Source: Mycobacterium sp. EPa45
Lineage (GTDB): Bacteria; Actinomycetota; Actinomycetes; Mycobacteriales; Mycobacteriaceae
Length of the DNA: 64,000 bases
Direction: 5' to 3'
Assembly (NCBI RefSeq): GCF_001021385.1
Contig: NZ_CP011773.1
Coordinates: 5,952,001-6,016,000, forward strand
The stretch's first letter is position 1; each line of letters opens with the position of its first letter. Made by a program: the position numbers and the translations under genes. This document shows positions 53,665-62,568 of this stretch, in pieces. The notes beneath the pieces are model-generated. The model did not search any database, had not been told where the DNA came from, and saw only the letters and a list, made by a program, of their open reading frames with translations.

Positions 53665-54381
53665 CTACAGCGGGATGGCCAGCTGACTCCTGATCAGCGG
53701 CGCGATCTTGTCGGCCATATAGGCGTGGCCCGCATCCGTGGGATGCACGCCGTCGGGCCCGATCAGTTCGGGGCGCCCGACGAACCAGCCTTCGGCGAGG
53801 GGGTCGACGAAGACCGCGCCGACGGCCTTGGCTTGGCCGCGCAGGCTGTCTCGCAGGGCCAGCACCTCGGGCGGCGGATCCGCTGTCGGCCAGGGCGGGC
53901 CGATGACCAGAACCTTCGCATTGGGCGCTACCCGGCGGGCGATCTGGAACGTCTCCCCGACCAGCACCGGATACTTCTCCATGTCGACGGGCTGGTCGTT
54001 GCGGGACCCGAAGAAGACCACGAGGGCGTCGTCACGGTCCACGGCTCGCACGGTGAGATCCTCGAACAGGCTGCCCTGGTTTCCTCGGATCCCGTAGCCC
54101 GCACCGCCCTCGGCGGCCACGTCGGCGTCGATCCTGGCGCCCTGACCGGCAAGCAACAACCAGGCGCGCGATGTCCACGACTGCGGTCCCTGGCCGCCCT
54201 CGTCGGTGCCGGTCGTATAGGAGTCACCGATCACCGCGACGCGACTGAAAGCTGAACCGCGATTTGCCAATTCGTAGCCCGCGACCGAATGCGAGTAGCC
54301 GACGACAGCGGCGATCACCGCGGCGGCCGACAGGCCCGCCGTGATGACGCGCAGAAGTCCTTCGCTGCGGATCAATGACAC
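53665..54381 (-). CDS. SGNH/GDSL hydrolase, exported
   Basis: A 238-aa lipase/esterase-like protein. After an N-terminal hydrophobic segment (LLRVITAGLSAAAVIAAVVGY) it has the block I motif GDSYTTG, a block III-type FGSRND and the block V motif GVHPTDAGH with Asp and His. Such enzymes remove acyl or acetyl groups from sugars, lipids or xenobiotics. GTG 54381 is the most likely start. It lies next to an acyltransferase 3 gene on the same strand, a frequent partner in polysaccharide O-acetylation. Confidence 0.8.
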   Translation of the reverse strand: MSLIRSEGLLRVITAGLSAAAVIAAVVGYSHSVAGYELANRGSAFSRVAVIGDSYTTGTDEGGQGPQSWTSRAWLLLAGQGARIDADVAAEGGAGYGIRGNQGSLFEDLTVRAVDRDDALVVFFGSRNDQPVDMEKYPVLVGETFQIARRVAPNAKVLVIGPPWPTADPPPEVLALRDSLRGQAKAVGAVFVDPLAEGWFVGRPELIGPDGVHPTDAGHAYMADKIAPLIRSQLAIPL

Positions 54382-54456
54382 CCCACTGAGTTTTGCGCCC
54401 GACGGAGGCAGCCTACTGCCCCGAAGATGTTGTCGCACACGGATGCTGGGTCGTTA

Positions 54457-55704
54457 CTACCCGGCCCGCGCCGAGGTCTGCGGCGGACGGGCGTCACGGG
54501 CCTGGTCGACGGATGCCAGGCGGGTGCCCTCGGCCCCCGGCGGGCCGGTGTGCTTGTCGTGTTTGACGTCGCGGAAATCGATCATCCGGCGCATCCACCG
54601 CCGAGCCGGTTCCTCCACCCAGTGATAAAGCGCCACAGCGCCGAGGACCGCAGCGACGATAAGCCCGACGACCACCACTTTCTGCACCGATTTCGGCAGT
54701 TCGATCTGATACTCCTGGACCGCCCAGTTCCACGAGGTGTGCACGATCTCGTGAACCATGTAGAGGCTGAACGAGATCTGGCCGCCGTAGACCAGGAGCC
54801 GGGTGGACAGCAGCGCGGGAAGCGTGCCCACGCCGATCGCCAGCGTGACCACCAGTGGCATGAACAACACGTCGACCAGTCCGCCGGGGTCGATCATCCC
54901 GGCGACCGGATGTGCGTCGTAGTAGTAGAGGATCCCCACCATCGCGGCGGTCAGGAGCACCGCGGCGATGCCGGCGCCGTGTTGCGTCCGTCGACCGATC
55001 TGCAGCCGCCGCACCGCCGCGCACGCCAGCGCGCCCGCCAGGAACTGGGCGACGATGCGCGGCAGCCAGCTCCACGGGGTGTAGAACTGTCCGCTGGCCA
55101 GCAGCAGCAGGGTCGGCGGCAGCGCGGCCACGAAAGCGAGGAGCAGCAGTGTGCGCGCCCGGGAGACCCGTGCCATCCGGAAGATCACCAGGATGATCGC
55201 GCCGAACAGCAGGTACGCCAGCCACTCCGCACTGATCGACCAGGCCGGCCCGTCCCAGCTGGTGCCATCGAAGAACGGTTCGAACCACAGTTGCACCATG
55301 AACAGCTGGCGCACGTAGCTGATCGCGGTGAGCTTCTCGACAGCGGGCGATGGGGTGGCGCCGAAGTGCAGCGTGAAGATGATCCACGCGGCCGCGAGAT
55401 GCATCGTCACCAGATAGACCGGCCACACCCGGGACAGTCGCAGCCACAGGAAGTGCAGGGTGGCCCGGCCGGAGAAATGCGATCCCATTCGGTCGAGATA
55501 GTTCCAGGTCAGTACGAATCCGCTGAGGATGAAGAACAGGTCGACACCCTGCGCCCCGGCGTTGAGCAGCGGCGCGAGGTCGTCCTTGAGTCGTGGGGAC
55601 GCTTCCCAGATGAGCGGACGGAAGTGAAAGAGCACCACCCACAGGGCGGCGACGAAGCGAAGACCGGTCAGCGCCTTGATTTCTCCGGTTCGCACAACAC
55701 CCAT
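54457..55704 (-). CDS. Acyltransferase 3 family membrane protein (OafA/YrhL type)
   Basis: A 415-aa protein with about ten transmembrane helices. It starts near IKALTGLRFVAALWVVLFHFRP, the family's first helix with its conserved His. Other family segments are GVDLFFILSGFVLTW and WSISAEWLAYLLF. It transfers acyl groups to extracytoplasmic sugars or lipids. ATG 55704 is chosen because the upstream open frame (to 55929) is not typical; a GTG at 55734 is possible. A 240-bp gap upstream (to 55944) shows nothing else I can support. Confidence 0.82.
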   Translation of the reverse strand: MGVVRTGEIKALTGLRFVAALWVVLFHFRPLIWEASPRLKDDLAPLLNAGAQGVDLFFILSGFVLTWNYLDRMGSHFSGRATLHFLWLRLSRVWPVYLVTMHLAAAWIIFTLHFGATPSPAVEKLTAISYVRQLFMVQLWFEPFFDGTSWDGPAWSISAEWLAYLLFGAIILVIFRMARVSRARTLLLLAFVAALPPTLLLLASGQFYTPWSWLPRIVAQFLAGALACAAVRRLQIGRRTQHGAGIAAVLLTAAMVGILYYYDAHPVAGMIDPGGLVDVLFMPLVVTLAIGVGTLPALLSTRLLVYGGQISFSLYMVHEIVHTSWNWAVQEYQIELPKSVQKVVVVGLIVAAVLGAVALYHWVEEPARRWMRRMIDFRDVKHDKHTGPPGAEGTRLASVDQARDARPPQTSARAG

Positions 55705-55944
55705 TCCGGCTTCAGCTTTACGTTTCGACGCCACTCCGTCAGACGGGTCGGACCCCGCCGCCCCCGCGATTCCACCTGGCAGCGTATCAGCGCGGCCGTC
55801 GCCGGCCTGGTCTCGCAATGCTGTGGGATTGCTGGACACACCCCTGTCGCGACGTTTGCTGGCGTGTGATCCCGGCAACACCGCGTGGGTTGGCACCCGT
55901 TTGACTACGACTTTCTCGACGCAACTCACGGTTCAACTGATCGA

Positions 55945-56706
55945 TCAGGTTGCCGCCCAACCACCGTCGACGCTGAGCACGGTTCCGTGGATGTTGGCGG
56001 CGTCGTCGCCGGCGAGGAAAACCACCGCGGCCGCGACCTCCTCGGGGGTACTCACCCGCCGCGACGGCAGGCGGCTCAACGTCGGCGCGATGTGGTCGGC
56101 GAACTCCGCCTGCCGCTCGGTCCCGATCGGGCCGGGTGCCACAGCGTTGACCCGCACACCGCCGGGGCCGTACTCGTCGGCCCAGGACTGGGTGAACGAA
56201 TGAATGGCGGCTTTGTTGGCGCTGTAGACCGCCGACCCGCTGGATCCACGCAGGCCGGTGATCGACCCGATGTTGACGATCGCACCGCCACCCTGGGCAA
56301 CCATGCGCGGTGCCAGCACGCCGGTCAGCAGGAACGGAGCGAACACGTTGACGCCGAACACATCTCGGAGCTCCTGCTCACCGACGTCGGCGGTCGGGCT
56401 GGGCATCAGCAAGGTGGCCGCGTTGTTCACCAGAATGTCGATGCCGCCGGCCGCCTCGGTGGCCTCATCGGCAAGACGGCGGGCAGCAGCACCTCCGGCA
56501 CCCAGATCGGCGGCGACAAATGCGCCGTTCCCGCCTGCCGAACGGATCGCGGCGACGACGGCATCGCCGCGGGTCTTGTCCCGTCCGCTCACCACCACGA
56601 ACGCGCCGTCAGCGGCCAGGGCCGTTGCGATGGCCACCCCGAGGCCGCCTGTGGAACCGGTGACAAGTGCTCTGCGCCCGGCCAACCGGGTATCTTTTGG
56701 ACTCAT
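55945..56706 (-). CDS. Short-chain dehydrogenase/reductase
   Basis: A 253-aa classical SDR. Cofactor site TGSTGGLG (16-23), structural NNAA (94-97), catalytic S148, Y161 and K165 (VYSANKA) are all present. It probably uses NAD(P)H on an alcohol/ketone; the substrate is unknown. Its start codon lies inside palindrome 1 of a two-palindrome divergent control region shared with a TetR gene, so it is most likely the regulator's target. Confidence 0.88.
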   Translation of the reverse strand: MSPKDTRLAGRRALVTGSTGGLGVAIATALAADGAFVVVSGRDKTRGDAVVAAIRSAGGNGAFVAADLGAGGAAARRLADEATEAAGGIDILVNNAATLLMPSPTADVGEQELRDVFGVNVFAPFLLTGVLAPRMVAQGGGAIVNIGSITGLRGSSGSAVYSANKAAIHSFTQSWADEYGPGGVRVNAVAPGPIGTERQAEFADHIAPTLSRLPSRRVSTPEEVAAAVVFLAGDDAANIHGTVLSVDGGWAAT

Positions 56707-56748
56707 GAGTCCATATGCTTCGCCTCCAAAAATGGACCTGCAAGTCCA
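56698..56748. promoter_or_regulatory. Divergent SDR/tetR control region with twin operators
   Basis: Two 16-bp elements of the form TGGAC-N6-GTCCA: TGGACTCATGAGTCCA (56698-56713, a perfect palindrome) and TGGACCTGCAAGTCCA (56733-56748). Their centres are 35 bp apart. A TATGCT -10 (56714-56719, rightward) sits between them. The SDR start lies in the first element, and the likely tetR ATG (56732) lies beside the second. Confidence 0.75.
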
Positions 56749-57334
56749 AAATTTGACGGCAAAGGGCCGGGCCACCCGCCAGCGGATCATCGAGGGAGCT
56801 GCCGCCGAGATCCGCGCCCGCGGCGTAGCGCTGACCACACTCGAAGACGTCATGGCGCGCACCCGCACCTCCAAGAGCCAGCTCTTCCACTACTTCCCCG
56901 GCGGTAAGGAACAGCTGCTGCTGGCCGTCGCCGCGCTCGAGTCCCAGATGGTGCTCGACGACCAGCAGCCTCACCTCGGTGCACTGACGTCCTGGGCCGC
57001 CTGGCAGCGGTGGCGGGATTCGGTGGTCGACCGCTACCGCCGACAGGGCCAGAACTGCCCGATCGCGGTACTGATGTCCGAGATCGGGCGCACCACCCCG
57101 GGGGCCGGGGCTGTCACCGCCGAGCTCATCGTCCAGTGGAGCGGTGCGATCGCGGCCGGCATCCGGTCGATGCAGGAGCAGGGCAAGGTGGCCGACTCGG
57201 TCAATGCCGAGCGCGCCGCAGCAGCATTGCTGGCCGGAATCCAGGGCGGGGTCGGCATCATGCTCGCGACCGGCGACCTGAGCTATCTGGAAGCCGCCCT
57301 CGACGAGGGTATCGGCGCGCTGCGAGCGGCGTGA
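56732..57334 (+). CDS. TetR-family transcriptional regulator
   Basis: A 200-aa regulator. HTH region: IIEGAAAEIRARGVALTTLEDVMARTRTSKSQLFHYFP. The C-terminal ligand domain follows (WQRWRDSVVDRYRRQGQ, CPIAVLMSEIG), of the LmrA/YxaF-like type seen with SDR partners. ATG 56732 (MDLQVQN) is preferred to ATG 56705 because the -10 TATGCT lies between them; TTG 56753 is also possible. It is divergent from the SDR gene, and the twin palindromes suggest it represses both itself and the SDR. Confidence 0.87.
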   Translation: MDLQVQNLTAKGRATRQRIIEGAAAEIRARGVALTTLEDVMARTRTSKSQLFHYFPGGKEQLLLAVAALESQMVLDDQQPHLGALTSWAAWQRWRDSVVDRYRRQGQNCPIAVLMSEIGRTTPGAGAVTAELIVQWSGAIAAGIRSMQEQGKVADSVNAERAAAALLAGIQGGVGIMLATGDLSYLEAALDEGIGALRAA

Positions 57335-57354
57335 GGGCCGGAGATCCCGAGGGC

Positions 57355-57633
57355 CTAGCCGCCGTTCTGCGCCATCGCCCAGCACGTGACCGAGTGCCAC
57401 AGGTTGCAGGGGATGCCGTTCATCGTGGGGATCTGGTTGGGCTGGATGTTCGTCGTGACGTTGTCCGGACCGACCGCCTGCGGCACCTGGCCGCCCGACT
57501 GGCCGGACGTGCACACCCCGGGGAAACGGCTCGGGACCGTGCCGTACGGGCAGTCGGCGGACGCGGGTGCGGCGAGCACCAGCGAACCCGACGCGAGCGC
57601 CACTGCACACACGCCGATGGAAAGTCGCTTCAC
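57355..57633 (-). CDS. Small secreted protein, unknown function
   Basis: A 92-aa precursor. The signal peptide (KRLSIGVCAVALASGSLVLAAPASA) ends before DCPYGTVPS. The mature protein has four cysteines (CPYG, VCTSG, PCNLW, TCWAM), presumably two disulfides. No known family recognised beyond similarity in style to other exported mycobacterial peptides. GTG 57639 is an alternative start. It converges with the TetR gene across 20 bp. Confidence 0.72.
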   Translation of the reverse strand: MKRLSIGVCAVALASGSLVLAAPASADCPYGTVPSRFPGVCTSGQSGGQVPQAVGPDNVTTNIQPNQIPTMNGIPCNLWHSVTCWAMAQNGG

Positions 57634-57732
57634 AGTCACCTGATTCCGCCTCGGGAAATCCGCGGGTCCAACTACTTAAGCACGATATCGACGGCGCAGC
57701 CAGATTCGTTAGCGGTTATCAGTGACGACGCC

Positions 57733-58203
57733 CTACGGACTGAGCACACCGGCGGCCGGCAACGTCAGCGACGGGGCGCTCGCACCGTTGAGCGTATTGA
57801 GTGCGCCCGACGCCTGGTTGGCGGTGCTGAGCATCTGCATCAGCGGCCCGAAGTTCCCGTTGCCGAGTTCGGCCATCACCGCCGGACATTGGGATCGGAT
57901 GGCTTGCTCGGCCACGAACCCGGTCACCTGGGAGGCAAGGCCGCCGTGTCCGCTGGCCGTCGTGGCATTGGAAACCAGGCTGCTACCCGGCTGGACCAGC
58001 ATCGGGCAGATCTGTTGGCCAATTTGCACGATCAGCTGACTGATACCGGTCGAGTTCAGCAGGCTACTGACGCCGGCCGTATCCGCGTGGGCGGGCGCCG
58101 GCCACACGGAGGCGGCGAGAAACGTTCCCGTCAGCACGGCCAGCGATCGCAGCGCGAAGGAAGCGCCCCTGGTCGATTCACTGCCGAATGTGCACCCGGT
58201 CAT
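57733..58203 (-). CDS. Exported protein, unknown function
   Basis: A 156-aa protein with an N-terminal signal sequence (FALRSLAVLTGTFLAASVWPAPAHA, about 16-40). The mature part is helical with two cysteines (QQICPML, RSQCPAV), likely joined. A low-complexity Ala/Ser/Leu tail ends the protein. No domain recognised. It is followed by the exported protein at 57355-57633 on the same strand after 99 bp. Confidence 0.68.
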   Translation of the reverse strand: MTGCTFGSESTRGASFALRSLAVLTGTFLAASVWPAPAHADTAGVSSLLNSTGISQLIVQIGQQICPMLVQPGSSLVSNATTASGHGGLASQVTGFVAEQAIRSQCPAVMAELGNGNFGPLMQMLSTANQASGALNTLNGASAPSLTLPAAGVLSP

Positions 58204-58392
58204 GTGGTCCTACTCTCGCTCGACGGGCTCAAGAGCGAGAGCCACTGATGTCACTTGAGTAACAATGGGCTGCTCAGGTCACACTTCTGGCACGGAACGG
58301 TAAAGGTTCGAAGCCTATGCGTTTCCTTTGCGTGTTCCTCCCGGACCGGTGCGACACTTCCCAGTTTCGGCGGCACTACTCGGCCCGCGCCG

Positions 58393-59961
58393 TTACAGGG
58401 CGTCGTTGATCTCGTTCTTCAGCACCTCGGCCTGGGTCCCGAAGACGGCCTGCACACTGGTGCCGACCTCGATCACACCCGCGGCGCCCATGCCCTTCAG
58501 CCGGTCGTGATCGACCTTGCCGGGGTCAACGACTTCCATGCGCAGCCGCGTGATGCACGCGTCGACGCTGCGCAGGTTTTCCCGGCCGCCGAACGCGGCG
58601 ATGAGCTGTTCGGCCTTGCTGTCGACGGCCACCGGGGCCGTTGCCACCGCACCCCCGCCCTCGACCGGGGTTGCTGACGCGGCACCCTCGCCGAGGTTGG
58701 CCCGTTCCTCGGCATCAAATTCGGCTTCCGGCTCGCGGCCGGGCGTGCGCATGTTCCACCTGGTGATCGCGAACCGGAACAGCAGGTAATACACCGCGAA
58801 GAAGACCAGGCCCATGACGATCAGCAGGGGGATGTTCTTGGCGGCGGGTGCGGTGCCGTACAGCAGCAGATCGATCAGGCCGGCCGAAAACGAGAACCCG
58901 AGATGGATGTCGAGTAGGTACGCGATAGCCAGCGACAGTCCAGTCAGCACCGCGTGCACGATGTAGAGCGGGAACGCCACGAACATGAAGGCGAACTCCA
59001 GCGGTTCGGTGACGCCGGTGAGGAACGCGGTCAGCGCGGCGGCCGACAGGATGCCGAACGCGACCTTGCGCTGCTTGGAGTTCGCGACGTGGATCATGGC
59101 CAGCGCCGCACCGGGCAGACCGAACATCAGGATCGGATAGAAGCCCGACGTCAACAGCCCGGCGCTGGGATCGCCCGCGGCGAACCGGCTCAGCTCGCCG
59201 GTGACGACATGACCATCGCCGCTCGGGTAGCTGCCGTAGATGAACCACACGTAGGAGTTCAGGATGTGGTGCAGGCCCAGCGGAATCAGCATGCGGTTGG
59301 CGAAGCCGTAGACAAAGGCGCCCAGCGCACCGGCGCCGCCGATGAAGTGGCCCAGTCCGGTCAGACCGGCGTCGAAAATCGGATAGAAGTAACTCATCGC
59401 GAAGGCCACCACGAGACTCGCCAGCGAGACCACGATCGGCACGAAGCGCCGACCGCCGAAGAACCCGAGATATGACGGCAGTTGGATGGTGTGGTACCGG
59501 TCGAACAGCCATGCGGTGAGCAGGCCGACCACGATCCCGCCGAACACGCTGTAGTTGATCTGCGCCTGTTCGCCGGCCTTGTCGAGCTGACCGGCCAGTA
59601 CGAACGGTGACATCGTCTTGAACACCGCCTGCATCACCAGGTAGCCGACGACGGCTGAGAGCGCGGTAGAACCATCGGCCTTGCGGGCGAAGCCAATCGC
59701 GACGCCGACGGCGAACAACAACGCCAGATTGTTGAACAATGCCCCACCGGCGGCGCTCATCGCCTGGAAGAACGGGCCGATCACCGGCGCTTTGATCCGG
59801 CCCAGCAGGTCATCTTGGCCGAGGCGCAGCAGGATGCCGGCCGCCGGGAGCACGGCGATCGGCAGCATCAGACTCTTGCCGAGACGCTGCAGCTGGGCGA
59901 AGCCCGGTATGCGCAGTCCCGACTTTTGCTGTGCCCCGGACTTTTTCGTGGTGTCGTTCAT
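58393..59961 (-). CDS. nagE: PTS system N-acetylglucosamine-type EIICB component
   Basis: A 522-aa membrane permease of the glucose/GlcNAc PTS family. EIIC, with about ten helices, runs from the N-terminus to about 390 (LGRIKAPVIGPFF, GLHHILNSYVWFIYG, ITEPLEF-type GVTEPLEFAFMF). The EIIB domain at the C-terminus carries the phosphorylated Cys469 (SVDACITRLRMEV). It imports and phosphorylates the sugar using phosphate from EIIA. The divergent crr-nagB-nagA operon argues for GlcNAc rather than glucose. No EIIA is fused; it is supplied by crr. AGGGAGG precedes the ATG. Confidence 0.88.
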   Translation of the reverse strand: MNDTTKKSGAQQKSGLRIPGFAQLQRLGKSLMLPIAVLPAAGILLRLGQDDLLGRIKAPVIGPFFQAMSAAGGALFNNLALLFAVGVAIGFARKADGSTALSAVVGYLVMQAVFKTMSPFVLAGQLDKAGEQAQINYSVFGGIVVGLLTAWLFDRYHTIQLPSYLGFFGGRRFVPIVVSLASLVVAFAMSYFYPIFDAGLTGLGHFIGGAGALGAFVYGFANRMLIPLGLHHILNSYVWFIYGSYPSGDGHVVTGELSRFAAGDPSAGLLTSGFYPILMFGLPGAALAMIHVANSKQRKVAFGILSAAALTAFLTGVTEPLEFAFMFVAFPLYIVHAVLTGLSLAIAYLLDIHLGFSFSAGLIDLLLYGTAPAAKNIPLLIVMGLVFFAVYYLLFRFAITRWNMRTPGREPEAEFDAEERANLGEGAASATPVEGGGAVATAPVAVDSKAEQLIAAFGGRENLRSVDACITRLRMEVVDPGKVDHDRLKGMGAAGVIEVGTSVQAVFGTQAEVLKNEINDAL

Positions 59962-59996
59962 GACCGCCCGGCCTCCCTGTGTCGCAGCACAGCCGA

Positions 59997-60064
59997 AGCC
60001 TAGACAACGGCGGGCAGATGAGACGTTGTTTCGGCCACCCCCGCAGGTACGGACTCTCTATTGT
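59997..60064. promoter_or_regulatory. Divergent nagE/crr promoter region
   Basis: Leftward -10 TAGGCT (60002-59997) for nagE and rightward -10 TATTGT (60059-60064) for crr. Between them ACAACG (60004-60009) and CGTTGT (60024-60029) form an inverted repeat spaced by 14 bp, a possible operator. No DasR-type site was seen. Confidence 0.4.
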
Positions 60065-60089
60065 TGACGACCAGGGGTAAGGAGTCGAT

Positions 60090-60560
60090 GTGAGCACAAC
60101 GCCTGTCCACGCGCCGGTGTCCGGGCGTGCCGTCGCACTCGGTGACGTACCCGATCCCGTTTTCTCGCAAGGCATGGTGGGTTACGGCGCCGCGATAGAT
60201 CCGCCGCACGACGTCATCGACGCGGTCGCGCCGGTCAGCGGTCGCCTCCTCAAGCTGATGCCCCACGCCTACATCATCATGACGAGCGAGAACGTCGGCG
60301 TGCTGGTCCATCTCGGACTCGACACGGTGACGCTGAGCGGCGCCGGCTTCAGTGCCCGTGTCGCCGAGGGCGATACGGTGACCGCCGGCCAACCGGTCAT
60401 AACCTATGACGTGCCCTCGGTGGTGGCGGCGGGGTTGAATCCGATAGTTCCCGTCGTGGTAATGGATGAACGCGAGCCGGGCAATGTCACGGTAAGCGCA
60501 GCGGTCACCGCGGGTGCCGAAATCAGCTCGGGCTCAGTGCTTTTCACCGCGAACAAGTAG
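60090..60560 (+). CDS. crr: PTS EIIA component (glucose/GlcNAc family)
   Basis: A 156-aa soluble EIIA-Glc-type phosphocarrier. The two active-site histidines are H59 (PHAYIIMTS) and H74 (LVHLGLDTV, phosphorylated), with the 15-residue spacing of E. coli Crr (75 and 90). It receives phosphate from HPr and passes it to NagE Cys469. GTG 60090 has AAGGAG at 60079-60084. It is followed by nagB after 6 bp. No EI or HPr gene is in the window. Confidence 0.9.
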   Translation: MSTTPVHAPVSGRAVALGDVPDPVFSQGMVGYGAAIDPPHDVIDAVAPVSGRLLKLMPHAYIIMTSENVGVLVHLGLDTVTLSGAGFSARVAEGDTVTAGQPVITYDVPSVVAAGLNPIVPVVVMDEREPGNVTVSAAVTAGAEISSGSVLFTANK

Positions 60561-60566
60561 GGGCCG

Positions 60567-61352
60567 ATGGAAGTCGTCATCCTCGAGGACGCCGCACAGA
60601 TCGGCGCCATCGCGGCCGATGCCGTCGAGTCGCTGCTCACTCGCAAGCCGGCGGCGGTGCTGGGCCTGGCCACCGGCTCGTCACCGCTGGCGATCTACGA
60701 CGAACTCGCAGCCCGCCACAACGCGGGCCGCATCTCATTTCGGCAGGCCCGCGGCTTCACCCTCGACGAGTACGTCGGGTTGCCCGCCGATCATCCCGAG
60801 CGCTACCGCAACGTCATCGACACCGTGTTCGTCTCACGTGTCGACTTCGCGCCTGGCGCCGTTGCGGGTCCCGATGGGTTGGCCGAAGACATCCCCGTGG
60901 CGTGCGGCACCTACGAGGCGGCCATCGCCGCGGCCGGCGGTATCGATCTGCAGATCCTGGGTATCGGCACCGACGGCCACATCGGCTTCAACGAGCCGGG
61001 GTCGTCGCTCGCGTCACGTACCCGGATCAAAACGCTGACCCGGCAGACACGCATCGACAACGCCCGCTTCTTCGGTGATGACCCCGACCGGGTGCCGACC
61101 CACTGCCTAACCCAGGGCCTGGGCACGATCATGGCGGCCCGGCACGTGGTTCTGGTGGCCATCGGCCGCACCAAGGCCGAGGCCGTGCACCAGCTGGTCG
61201 AGGGCCCGGTCAGCGCGATGTGGCCGGCCACCATCCTGCAGCACCACCCCCATGCCACAGTGCTCCTCGACGGCGGCGCGGCCCGGCGACTGCAACTGGC
61301 CGACTATTACCGGGAGACCTACCGCTCCAAACCACACTGGCAGGGCATCTGA
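60567..61352 (+). CDS. nagB: Glucosamine-6-phosphate deaminase
   Basis: A 261-aa NagB: converts glucosamine-6-phosphate to fructose-6-phosphate and ammonia. Base D67 (LDEY) and the catalytic group D136, H138, E143 in GIGTDGHIGFNEPGS are all present. Phosphate-binding residues are in LGLATGSSP. It shares an operon with crr and nagA and is the last step of the GlcNAc pathway here. Confidence 0.95.
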   Translation: MEVVILEDAAQIGAIAADAVESLLTRKPAAVLGLATGSSPLAIYDELAARHNAGRISFRQARGFTLDEYVGLPADHPERYRNVIDTVFVSRVDFAPGAVAGPDGLAEDIPVACGTYEAAIAAAGGIDLQILGIGTDGHIGFNEPGSSLASRTRIKTLTRQTRIDNARFFGDDPDRVPTHCLTQGLGTIMAARHVVLVAIGRTKAEAVHQLVEGPVSAMWPATILQHHPHATVLLDGGAARRLQLADYYRETYRSKPHWQGI

Positions 61353-61353
61353 A

Positions 61354-62484
61354 TTGCTGCTCATCGCCGAAACCTTGCTGACCGGCCGAGAGTTGTTGCG
61401 CCCCGGCTGGATTGAGGTGTCGGGTACGACAGTTCGAGCGCTCGGCCAGGGAGTGCCACCCCACGCCGCCGACCGCGAGCTGACCACTGTGGTGCCCGGC
61501 TTCGTCGACACCCACGTGCACGGCGGCGGCGGCTCGGATTTCTCGGCGGCGACAGCGGCGGACACCGCCGCTGTGGTGGAGCTGCACCGCCGGCATGGCA
61601 CCACCACCTTGATCGCCTCGCTGGTATCGGCCGGTCCGGCCGAGCTGCTGCACCAGGTCAGGGTGCTCGCCGGCCACGTGCGGGACGGTTTGATCGCCGG
61701 AGTTCACCTGGAGGGGCCGTGGCTCGCGGTGCAGCGCTGTGGGGCGCACGATCCCGTGCTGCTCCGCGATCCGGACATCGACGAGGTCGACCGGCTGTTA
61801 CAGGCCGGTGGTGGAGCAATCCGAATGGTCACCCTGGCGCCGGAACGGGTGGGCGCGCCGGCGGCGATCGAGCGAATCGTCGCCGCCGGTGCGGTGGCTG
61901 CGGTCGGCCATACCGAGGCGACCTACGAGCAGACGCGCGCAGCGATCGCCATGGGCGCGACGGTGGGCACGCATCTGTTCAACGCCATGCGCCCGATTCA
62001 CCACCGTGAGCCGGGCCCCGTGATCGCGCTGCTGGAAGACCCGCGTGTGACGGTCGAGTTGATCGCCGACGGCGTGCACGTCGACGCCGCCCTGTACCGG
62101 CACGTGGCTCACGCGGCCGGCCCCGACCGGATGTCACTGATCACCGACGCCATGGCCGCAGCGGGAGTCAGCGATGGTCGCTATCGGATCGGGAGGATGG
62201 ACGTCGAGGTCGACGACGGGGTGGCCCGGTTGGCCGGCACGTCGACGATTGCGGGCAGCACCGCCACCATGGACCGGGTGTTCGCGTTCGCCGTCGCCCA
62301 CAGCGGGCTGCCCGACGACGAGGCACTGCTGCTCGCGGTACGCCAGTCTTCGGTGAATCCGGCTCGCGCACTGGGGCTTCCGTGTCCCGAACTGACCCCG
62401 GGAGCGCGCGCCGACCTGGTCGCGCTCGGCGCCGACCTCACGGTAACCGACGTCCTGAACGGCGGCGCCTGGGTTACACGCTGA
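61354..62484 (+). CDS. nagA: N-acetylglucosamine-6-phosphate deacetylase
   Basis: A 376-aa amidohydrolase. Metal and substrate residues are in DTHVHGGGG, HLEGPWL, GHTEATYEQ, THLFNAM, ADGVHVD and the catalytic Asp in LITDAM. It removes the acetyl group from GlcNAc-6-phosphate, feeding NagB. The start is a TTG at 61354, 1 bp after the nagB stop and 8 bases after GGCAGGG; an upstream ATG in the same frame lies within nagB. Confidence 0.93.
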   Translation: MLLIAETLLTGRELLRPGWIEVSGTTVRALGQGVPPHAADRELTTVVPGFVDTHVHGGGGSDFSAATAADTAAVVELHRRHGTTTLIASLVSAGPAELLHQVRVLAGHVRDGLIAGVHLEGPWLAVQRCGAHDPVLLRDPDIDEVDRLLQAGGGAIRMVTLAPERVGAPAAIERIVAAGAVAAVGHTEATYEQTRAAIAMGATVGTHLFNAMRPIHHREPGPVIALLEDPRVTVELIADGVHVDAALYRHVAHAAGPDRMSLITDAMAAAGVSDGRYRIGRMDVEVDDGVARLAGTSTIAGSTATMDRVFAFAVAHSGLPDDEALLLAVRQSSVNPARALGLPCPELTPGARADLVALGADLTVTDVLNGGAWVTR

Positions 62485-62568
62485 GCCGACGAACGCCCGT
62501 TCGAATTCTTGTCGGACCCCTCGGGCATGGTGTCTGAAACGCCGTCGCGCCGACGAAAGGGGCCCGCA

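Noticed and set aside
54427..55869. 480-aa plus-strand open frame rich in His/Arg/Glu
   Set aside because: Antisense to the acyltransferase 3 gene; composition typical of a shadow.
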